Source: Litoribrevibacter sp041590855
Lineage (GTDB): Bacteria; Pseudomonadota; Gammaproteobacteria; Pseudomonadales; Litoribrevibacteraceae
NCBI GenBank assembly: GCA_041590855.1
Contig: JBFHTA010000160.1
Location: forward strand, 1-8,905
DNA length: 8,905 bases
Direction of reading: 5' to 3'
Shown in pieces: positions 1-4,841 of this stretch (positions are counted from its first letter, which is position 1; each line of letters starts with the position of its first letter). Under the pieces are notes generated by a model. That model worked only from the letters and a program-made list of their open reading frames with translations. It was not told the DNA's origin and made no database searches. The translations under genes were made by a program, and so were the position numbers.

Positions 1-941
1 ATGGCAAGAGTCAATATCATTGTTGGTGCATTGGCCGCAGGAGGCGATAAGTTAATGCCCAACCAGCCCGCTACGCCTTCGGCTGTCCAGATGGACGCTA
101 CAATAATAACAACTGTGGCAAGGGGGCCTGATAGGGTGGTCAGAATACTACGGCTGGCGATGTACATGTAAATTGCGATGCCAACAATGGCCAGTAACAT
201 CGCCAGAGGAATTAGATTGGTCAGATCGTTAATAGATGCTTCTTTAAAGGCATTATTATTGATTACAGAGCCAGCGAGATAGAAATTAGCAATGTCGCCG
301 TAGTTTGCTTCGTACTTTTTAATAAGCTCTCGCCCAAAGCTGACAACTTCAGGAACTTCCTTTGCTTTATTTTCACCGGGTAAGCGAACAGTAACACTTA
401 CAGCGGTAACTCCACTGTCTGAAGAGATGAGGCGGTCTTTAAGAATGGGTTCATCCAGCGCAATCTGCTGGGCCCGTTTAAAGTCTTCCTCATTTAGTTG
501 GTCAGCGTACTCAATTAAGTTGCCAACAATCAGATCGTCTTCTTCGGCATAGGTGTGTTGATAGTTGGTGATAGAGTCTACGCGGGAAGAGTAGGGGACG
601 GTCCATCCTTCTTCTGTCATCGCTTCAATCATGGACAACAGTTTTTGCTCAAAGATGTTTCCTTGTTTAGATTCAATCACAAACAGCAGGGAGTCATCCT
701 TAGTGTAGGTTTCCTGAAGGTTCTCGAACGCCAGCATGTGCGGGTTGTCATGGCTGAAAAAGATTCGATAGTCCGTCGAGAACTTGATGTTCTGCATGCC
801 CAAAAAACAAAGGTAAAATATCGCGGCAGTGACAAGTAGGGTAATAAAGCGGCTTTTTACCACCAGGGCAGCCAAGCGTTCAGAGGTAGAATCAGAACTG
901 GACGGCGTTGAATAACCTGCCGACTGACGTTGCTGTGACAT
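1..941 (-). CDS. RND/MMPL-family exporter, N-terminal part (runs off window)
   Basis: The minus-strand frame is open for 313 codons from ATG at 941 and leaves the window at base 1, so the C-terminal part is missing. After a polar Ser/Gln-rich N-terminus (residues 1-25) comes TM1 (about 31-49), then the motif DYRIFF (58-62 region) followed by NP and a conserved DDSLLFVIE stretch (82-90). This is the usual opening of COG1033-type 'predicted exporters of the RND superfamily'. A long periplasmic domain (50-240) leads to TM2 (about 241-262), TM3 (about 270-290) and the start of TM4. Family members are proton-driven inner-membrane exporters, often of lipids or hydrophobic compounds; the substrate here cannot be read. 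The start is supported by AAAGGA at 953-948, 6 nt before ATG. It may be cotranscribed with the LysR gene on the same strand, but 413 bp separate them. The family call is firm; specificity is unknown. Confidence 0.93.
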   Translation of the reverse strand, partial: MSQQRQSAGYSTPSSSDSTSERLAALVVKSRFITLLVTAAIFYLCFLGMQNIKFSTDYRIFFSHDNPHMLAFENLQETYTKDDSLLFVIESKQGNIFEQKLLSMIEAMTEEGWTVPYSSRVDSITNYQHTYAEEDDLIVGNLIEYADQLNEEDFKRAQQIALDEPILKDRLISSDSGVTAVSVTVRLPGENKAKEVPEVVSFGRELIKKYEANYGDIANFYLAGSVINNNAFKEASINDLTNLIPLAMLLAIVGIAIYMYIASRSILTTLSGPLATVVIIVASIWTAEGVAGWLGINLSPPAANAPTMILTLA

Positions 942-1354
942 AGTGCTTCCTTTATCGAGCTACAGCCGCAATCCTATGCGTTAGGTTGGCTGTAAGTGAT
1001 TACTTATTCATTTATTGTTGTTGTGATCGTTTGGTTTGATCGGGCATTGCACGTTGTTTGATGAAATTGCGTGCTGCTTATCCTGGCGATTTGCTGTTAG
1101 CTTTGTTATTTCGCTGTTCTTATAAAGAATTATCAGGATTCATTCAGTGAGCTTTTGGCTCAATACCCATAACTCGCTACGTCTATGCCCGGCGTTAACT
1201 GGTACAGACTCCTGGACGACCTACTTCGAGGTATCGCTAGTATAGGGTTCGGCTATTGTCCAGTTTTTGTCCTCTTAAAACAAACGAAAGTTTTTAACTG
1301 TATAGATGAGAAAAATTCAACTGAAAACTCAGGGGTGAGTAAGTACTTGATGAC
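942..1354. other. 413-bp gap without a convincing gene
   Basis: This gap lies between the exporter start and the LysR stop, both on the minus strand. Besides the hairpin at 961-994 it holds a direct repeat of TGATCG (1024-1029 and 1037-1042, 13-bp period), a 5-bp dyad TGAGC/GCTCA (1148-1162) and a minus-strand -10-like TATACT (1244-1239) without a well-spaced -35. Downstream of the LysR stop, the minus strand has a CTGA/TCAG mini-hairpin followed by a short T-run near 1320, at best a weak terminator. A 62-codon plus-strand frame at 1185-1373 has no ribosome site or recognisable protein features. The exporter promoter presumably lies here but I cannot place it. Confidence 0.6.
961..994 (-). 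promoter_or_regulatory. Hairpin in the leader of the RND exporter gene
   Basis: TACAGCC at 961-967 is matched by GGCTGTA at 988-994, a perfect 7-bp inverted repeat. An inner CCTA/TAGG pair (973-976 with 982-985) can extend the fold. On the exporter transcript it ends about 8 nt before the AAAGGA ribosome site. There is no T-run after it, so it is not an intrinsic terminator. It could be a 5'UTR structure or a repressor operator; which one is inference. Confidence 0.4.
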
Positions 1355-2245
1355 TCAGTTTTTCACCGCATGAAGTAAGGATTTAACCCAGGTAGAAAAG
1401 GTTTCAATGGCTTCTGTTTGATGTTTATCTTTTCGGTAGACCAGGTAGATGGCTTCCGGTAATTCCAGTTCTTCGCTGAAAGGGCGGATAACCTCACCGC
1501 GATCAAGTCGTAACTTGAGTAAGGGGAGCAGCCCCAAAGTGATTCCGTGGCCTTCTGCACAGCTTTGCAGCATGCCTGTATAGGAGTCTAACCAAAGGTC
1601 CGAGCTTTCTGGTCGATAATCGCATTGATAAGCATTCAGAAATCGCTGCCAACCATCGCTAACCAGGCTGGAGTGTATCAATCGGTGTTGTGGTAGCGTG
1701 TCCATTGTGGGTTTGTGGCGGTCGTAAAACGCCTTGCTCATTACTGGTGTAACCGAGAGCGTAGTCACCTTTTCATACACAATATCAGTGGTATTGGTCT
1801 GCTCACCAAAATACAGTATGACGTCGAGATCATCGCGTTCCGGTGAGCCCCAGAGCAGACTGGTTTCAAGCCGCAACTCAATATCCGGATGCAGTTGCTG
1901 GAACTCGCTTAAATTAGGAATAACAAAGTCAGTAGCGATCATAGGGGGGATGCGAACACGAAGCACACTTTGATTGAACTGCCGCTGGAGACGATCTGTT
2001 CCCCGGGCCAGGTCGCTCAAGGCTTTGTCCGCAATATCGCGGTACATCTGGCCTGCCGGGGTAAGTTTAATTTGTCGATTCTGTCGCCTGAACAGGGTCA
2101 GTCCTAGTGTTTCTTCCAGCCCCTTAATTTGGTGACTGATTGCCGACGGCGTCAGGTGCAGTTCATTAGCAGCTAGTTTAAAACTTTCATGTTCGGCGGC
2201 AATCAAGAAGGCTTTAAGGCTCTGTAATGGCGGTATCGTCGTCAT
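1355..2245 (-). CDS. LysR-family transcriptional regulator, GcvA-like
   Basis: A 296-residue protein, the normal length for LysR regulators. Residues 6-65 form the winged helix-turn-helix; SFKLAANELHLTPSAISHQI (21-40) is a textbook LysR HTH, followed by LEETLG and LFRR. The pattern 'LKAF..AAEHESF..AA..LH.T.SAISHQI' resembles the GcvA/TrpI/AmpR branch. Residues 91-290 are the two-lobed, periplasmic-binding-protein-like effector domain, ending with a conserved 'GHGITLGLLPL' segment (about 233-243). The protein would bind DNA as a dimer or tetramer and respond to a small molecule that cannot be predicted. ATG at 2245 has only a weak upstream GAAAG, but starting there gives the canonical N-terminus. 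It diverges from the CxxC gene, with a candidate LysR box at 2304-2315 between them, so autoregulation and control of that neighbour are plausible. The downstream exporter on the same strand is another possible target. Confidence 0.93.
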   Translation of the reverse strand: MTTIPPLQSLKAFLIAAEHESFKLAANELHLTPSAISHQIKGLEETLGLTLFRRQNRQIKLTPAGQMYRDIADKALSDLARGTDRLQRQFNQSVLRVRIPPMIATDFVIPNLSEFQQLHPDIELRLETSLLWGSPERDDLDVILYFGEQTNTTDIVYEKVTTLSVTPVMSKAFYDRHKPTMDTLPQHRLIHSSLVSDGWQRFLNAYQCDYRPESSDLWLDSYTGMLQSCAEGHGITLGLLPLLKLRLDRGEVIRPFSEELELPEAIYLVYRKDKHQTEAIETFSTWVKSLLHAVKN

Positions 2246-2303
2246 ACTTTCGGTCTCGTACTGCTTGCCACATCATGAGCGATTCATAGATGACTAATAT
2301 TAA

Positions 2304-2315
2304 TTGATGTATCAA
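2304..2315. promoter_or_regulatory. Candidate LysR operator (TTGAT-GT-ATCAA dyad)
   Basis: TTGATGTATCAA is a perfect dyad with 5-bp arms and a 2-bp centre in the 181-bp divergent region, about 59 bp upstream of the LysR start and 110 bp upstream of the CxxC gene. LysR proteins typically bind AT-rich interrupted dyads of the T-N11-A kind; this one is close but has N10 between the outer T and A. A separate 8-bp palindrome, AAGCGCTT, lies at 2331-2338. Assignment to the LysR protein rests on location and family habit. Confidence 0.4.
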
Positions 2316-2390
2316 CTATATTGGAGTCGAAAGCGCTTGTGAAGGCATATTTTCAAGTGACATGCCGCATTAATGATTTAAACTTACCCC

Positions 2391-2403
2391 GAGGGTATCC
2401 CTC
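2391..2403 (+). promoter_or_regulatory. Small hairpin before the CxxC gene
   Basis: GAGGG-TAT-CCCTC is a perfect 5-bp, GC-rich stem with a 3-nt loop, ending 11 nt before the purine-rich ribosome site at 2414-2423. No T-run follows, so it is not a terminator. It could stabilise the mRNA 5' end or be part of a protein-binding site. It may also be chance. Confidence 0.3.
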
Positions 2404-2413
2404 AGTTGTCTAT

Positions 2414-2423
2414 AAAGGAAAGG
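2414..2423 (+). promoter_or_regulatory. Ribosome binding site fixing the start at 2427
   Basis: AAAGGAAAGG lies with AAGGA ending 7 nt before ATG 2427. A TTG codon at 2406 is in the same frame, but it lies upstream of this site and has no ribosome site of its own, so the ATG is preferred. Confidence 0.75.
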
Positions 2424-2426
2424 TTA

Positions 2427-2660
2427 ATGACTAGAGAAACTCGTGATTTTTATCAGCGCCCTGAAGATGAACAGCAGGCGTTTTTGGAACAAACTTGGTG
2501 CAATGAGTGTATGGAAGTAGACCTTGGCATGAAAAATCCCAAGGAATACGAAGAAAATGGCCGTGTGTTTATTGAAGGGGAGTGCCTGAAATGTGGTAAC
2601 CCTGTGACCACTGAAGTGGTGGATGGTGTGGACGAAGAGGATGATCTGGAAGAATTCTGA
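2427..2660 (+). CDS. Small zinc-ribbon-like protein (CxxC...CxxC), function unknown
   Basis: A 77-residue acidic protein. Two CxxC pairs, C25-x2-C28 (in WCNEC) and C53-x2-C56 (in CLKCG), are 24 residues apart, the spacing expected of a small zinc ribbon or rubredoxin-like knuckle. The N-terminus (TRETRDFYQRPEDEQQAF) is charged and probably helical; the C-terminus ends in a very acidic tail (DEEDDLEEF). There is no signal peptide or membrane segment, so it should be cytosolic. It resembles short conserved hypothetical proteins of gammaproteobacteria, but I cannot name a characterised member. Such ribbons may bind RNA, DNA or a protein partner, or be structural; the acidic tail speaks against nucleic acid binding by that end. 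The gene diverges from the LysR gene, and the binding-protein gene follows 48 bp downstream on the same strand, so cotranscription is possible. The start is chosen from the ribosome site at 2414-2423. Confidence 0.8.
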   Translation: MTRETRDFYQRPEDEQQAFLEQTWCNECMEVDLGMKNPKEYEENGRVFIEGECLKCGNPVTTEVVDGVDEEDDLEEF

Positions 2661-2700
2661 TTCTGATCGTCTATACTAAAGCCATTCCATAATGGTATTG

Positions 2701-2707
2701 GGGGGAG
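2701..2707 (+). promoter_or_regulatory. Purine-rich ribosome site with ambiguous start choice
   Basis: GGGGGAG ends only 1 nt before ATG 2709, which is tight. It lies 9 nt before GTG 2717, a better spacing, but that codon is in another frame that closes after about 44 codons. A -10-like TATACT (2672-2677) without a good -35 lies upstream. The site makes the start of the following gene uncertain. Confidence 0.45.
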
Positions 2708-2708
2708 T

Positions 2709-3638
2709 ATGTGTCAGTGTTGGCGAGATCGCTCCACCCATTATTCCTGTTTTTCTTCACCGTCATTGTTGACTGCCCTTCGAACGTGCCTCACGCGGTT
2801 TGGCAGTGTGGTACTCATCCTCGCTTTTATCTTTCCCAGTGCGCTCTATGCTGAAACATTTTCCGACAAGGGAAGGTCTGTTGACTCCTCTGGTGATGTA
2901 CAACCTTTGATCTGTTATGAAAATGTACATTATCCGCCGTTTATGTACGAAAAAGACAAGGTTCCGGCCAGCAAGCCGGGTATCTTGCTGGAACTTTTGA
3001 AACAACCTGAGCTGGGAGTGACGTTTCGTTACCAGCGTAAGCCATGGAAACGATGCATTAAGATGGTGACTGAAGGGCGGGCGGATGGCATTTTTGCTGC
3101 CATTTGGTTGGAGGAACGTGACCAATGGGGGCGTTACCCTCCGGTTGGGAAACAAGATGGCGTGCCAGCGGATAGCCGTTATCGATTGTGGCAGGCAGAG
3201 TACCGGATCTTTGTAAATCACACCACGTCTTTGTCGTGGGACGGTCAGCGCTTTAGCGGGATCATGGATCAAGGTATCTCTGCACCTCCAGGTTATGTCG
3301 CTGAGAAACGATTAAGAGCACTTGATGTGTTTGCGCCCGGAGAGCACCGGGCTCTGGAAGGTCTCAAACTAGTGGCTAAAGGGCGGCTGGATGGCTATGT
3401 CATCGAATATTACACCGGTTTACAGACTATCCAACGGCTTCCGCCTTCAATGAAACCGGCTCTGGATACCCTTAGCATTCCGTTTTTTAAAGCGGACTGG
3501 TTTTTGGTGTTTTCCCACCGCTTTGTCAACGATCACCCGGAGTTAGCACAATCCGTCTGGCAAGGGCTAAAGGATATTTCACCAGAGATTCGAACGAAGA
3601 TCATTCGCAAATACTCTGACAGCACTGCTACGGATTAG
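2709..3638 (+). CDS. Periplasmic solute-binding protein, HisJ/SBP_bac_3 type
   Basis: A 309-residue protein. Residues 31-48 (FGSVVLILAFIFPSALYA) are a signal-peptide hydrophobic core after positive residues, with an expected cleavage ALYA|ET after residue 48. The mature part has the two-lobed family-3 binding-protein pattern: CYENVHYPPFMYE at the first strand, then KPGILLELL, then a PWKRC segment followed by 'GRADGIFAAI' and 'ER...RYPP'. This arrangement is typical of stand-alone COG0834 proteins in gammaproteobacteria. The family binds polar amino acids or similar small molecules; the ligand is not predictable. No permease or ATPase gene lies nearby, so it may serve a distant transporter or act as a sensor. 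The 30-residue segment before the signal core is unusually long, and TTG at 2766 or 2769 would give a more typical signal peptide but lacks a ribosome site. The 3' end overlaps the acetyltransferase gene by 11 bp, tail to tail. Confidence 0.88.
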   Translation: MCQCWRDRSTHYSCFSSPSLLTALRTCLTRFGSVVLILAFIFPSALYAETFSDKGRSVDSSGDVQPLICYENVHYPPFMYEKDKVPASKPGILLELLKQPELGVTFRYQRKPWKRCIKMVTEGRADGIFAAIWLEERDQWGRYPPVGKQDGVPADSRYRLWQAEYRIFVNHTTSLSWDGQRFSGIMDQGISAPPGYVAEKRLRALDVFAPGEHRALEGLKLVAKGRLDGYVIEYYTGLQTIQRLPPSMKPALDTLSIPFFKADWFLVFSHRFVNDHPELAQSVWQGLKDISPEIRTKIIRKYSDSTATD

Positions 3639-4365
3639 ACGGTTGGTTGACTACCCATTCCCATTGCGCGTCTGGTTTATCCCTACGATCAGCGATGACA
3701 CGTGCCGGGTTGCCAACGGCAATGGCGTATTCCGGAATGTCCTGAGTGACGACCGATCCCATACCGATCACCGCATGATCTGCAATGTTGACTCCATCGA
3801 CAATACTCACGTTCGCACCGATCCATACGTCCGAGCCAATGACTATACCTTGTGAGTTTACGGCTTGCTCACGAATCAGCCTATCCGGTGCTACGCCGTG
3901 ATTGAAGGCAAAGAAGGTACATTGACAAGCAATACGGCTGTGATCACCAATGGTGATGCCGGAAGAACCTCCGTCCATGCTGACGTTATGATTAATGGCA
4001 ACGTGGTGGCCGAATCGGGCCGGACCATGAATAAAAACGTCCGCCGCTATCGTGCAATGATCGCCGATGATGATATCGCGACCGGGCTCTGCAAACAGAT
4101 TGGCTGACGGGGCGATAAAACAACCTTCCCCAAACGAGATGGTTTCCAGTTGGCTTAATCGGCTTTGCAGTTCGGATTGCCAGGGTTCCGCCCAAGCTTT
4201 AAGTTTGGGCTTGAGCGAGTGGTACAACCAAGGCATATAGCTCAGGCGTTGTTTATGCTGAGCCTGATATTCTTCGCGGGATAATTTTCCGTCTGTTTCA
4301 TTGGCTGATGGTGTTTGAGACGATTGATCAGATAAGTGTCCGGTGGTCGATTCGTGTTCTGACAT
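3628..4365 (-). CDS. Left-handed beta-helix acyltransferase (NodL/LacA/Maa-like hexapeptide family)
   Basis: A 245-residue protein. From about residue 77 it shows hexapeptide repeats ([I/V]-G-x4 turns: IIIGDHCTIAADVFIHG, ITIGDHSRIACQCTF, IVIGSDVWIGANVSIVDG, VNIADHAVIGMGSVV), which fold as a trimeric left-handed beta-helix. The loop FAFNHGV carries H156, matching the catalytic His of maltose/galactoside/NodL O-acetyltransferases. The family-typical ending 'IPEYAIAVGNPARVI' (210-224) is intact. It should transfer an acetyl group from acetyl-CoA to a sugar or similar hydroxyl acceptor in the cytoplasm; the acceptor is unknown. An unusual N-terminus (1-40) is polar and Ser/Thr/Gln-rich, followed by a Trp-rich helix (44-70), and differs from the short helical start of Maa/LacA. 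ATG 4365 has only a poor ribosome site; M44 is the next in-frame Met. The 3' end overlaps the binding-protein gene by 11 bp. Confidence 0.9.
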   Translation of the reverse strand: MSEHESTTGHLSDQSSQTPSANETDGKLSREEYQAQHKQRLSYMPWLYHSLKPKLKAWAEPWQSELQSRLSQLETISFGEGCFIAPSANLFAEPGRDIIIGDHCTIAADVFIHGPARFGHHVAINHNVSMDGGSSGITIGDHSRIACQCTFFAFNHGVAPDRLIREQAVNSQGIVIGSDVWIGANVSIVDGVNIADHAVIGMGSVVTQDIPEYAIAVGNPARVIADRRDKPDAQWEWVVNQPSNP

Positions 4366-4732
4366 GATTTTTACTTAAGTCGTATCCTATAGGTGAGCGA
4401 TGGTACGCTATTATCTCATGAGCTTCTTATTCAGAACTTTACAGAGCGAGTGGCTGAAGACATCGAGCTTGTCATTGTTCTATGGCGTTATCCCAAAACG
4501 TACTTTATCCAATGTCTCACACGAAAACACAGATATCTCATATAAAAGATCTCCCTATTACAACTAAGGTTATTCAGAGGTTCCACACTAAGTTGTGAGA
4601 ATGAGCTTGATTCTGTGTGTTGCCTTAATTGCCCTTATTTCGATAACTCGTTTTGGGAACTCTCCTGAGTGCAGAATGAGTCTCTCAGATCAATACATCA
4701 AGGGAACATAGACCGATCATTATTGAGTAGCA

Positions 4733-4754
4733 AGACGCTAGGTGTCTAGCGTCT
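4733..4754. promoter_or_regulatory. Perfect 9-bp hairpin/dyad upstream of the response regulator
   Basis: AGACGCTAG-GTGT-CTAGCGTCT is a perfect 9-bp inverted repeat with a 4-base loop, about 88 bp before the response-regulator ATG. Neither strand carries a T-run after it, so an intrinsic terminator is unlikely. It may be a regulator-binding dyad or a leader RNA stem; the sequence does not tell which. Confidence 0.6.
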
Positions 4755-4814
4755 GGACTCGATTCGATTGTTAACCGGTCAATTGTTCACAGAAGATAGA
4801 TAAAGGGTGCCAAC

Positions 4815-4841
4815 GTGAGTGATGCTCAGTGGAGTAATTGA
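4815..4841 (+). other. Possible 8-codon leader ORF touching the response-regulator start
   Basis: GTG at 4815 opens a frame of 8 codons (VSDAQWSN) that ends with TGA at 4839-4841, directly abutting ATG 4842. AAAGGG (4802-4807) sits 7 nt before the GTG. The response regulator's own GGAG (4831-4834) lies inside the mini-ORF, so translation of one could couple to the other. This may be a real leader peptide or chance. Confidence 0.25.

Larger units (their letters stand above)
4366..4841. other. 476-bp gap between divergent genes; hairpin and mini-ORFs
   Basis: This gap separates the acetyltransferase (minus) from the response regulator (plus) and must hold promoters for both, but I cannot pick convincing -35/-10 pairs. 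A TATAAA (about 4546-4551) and TATAGG/TAGGAT on the minus strand near 4385-4392 are weak candidates. An 8-bp palindrome AGATATCT lies near 4532-4539. A 36-codon frame at 4601-4711 encodes a hydrophobic N-terminus, and a 49-codon frame at 4418-4567 shows no features; neither has a good ribosome site. The perfect hairpin at 4733-4754 and the 8-codon frame at 4815-4841 are listed separately. Confidence 0.55.

Noticed and set aside
555..839. 94-codon plus-strand frame inside the exporter region
   Set aside because: It is antisense to well-conserved RND residues on the minus strand and has no independent features.
1185..1373. 62-codon plus-strand frame in the gap before the LysR gene
   Set aside because: It has no ribosome site and no recognisable motif, and its end runs into the LysR coding region.
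2406..2426. TTG at 2406 as the start of the CxxC protein, adding 7 residues
   Set aside because: The strong ribosome site at 2414-2423 lies downstream of it and is ideally spaced for ATG 2427.
2763..3272. 169-codon open frame on the minus strand opposite the binding-protein gene
   Set aside because: It is entirely antisense to a gene with clear family motifs and a signal peptide, and shows no domain or ribosome site. It is a coding shadow.
4418..4567. 49-codon plus-strand frame after the acetyltransferase start
   Set aside because: No ribosome site precedes ATG 4418, and composition shows no domain, membrane or signal features.
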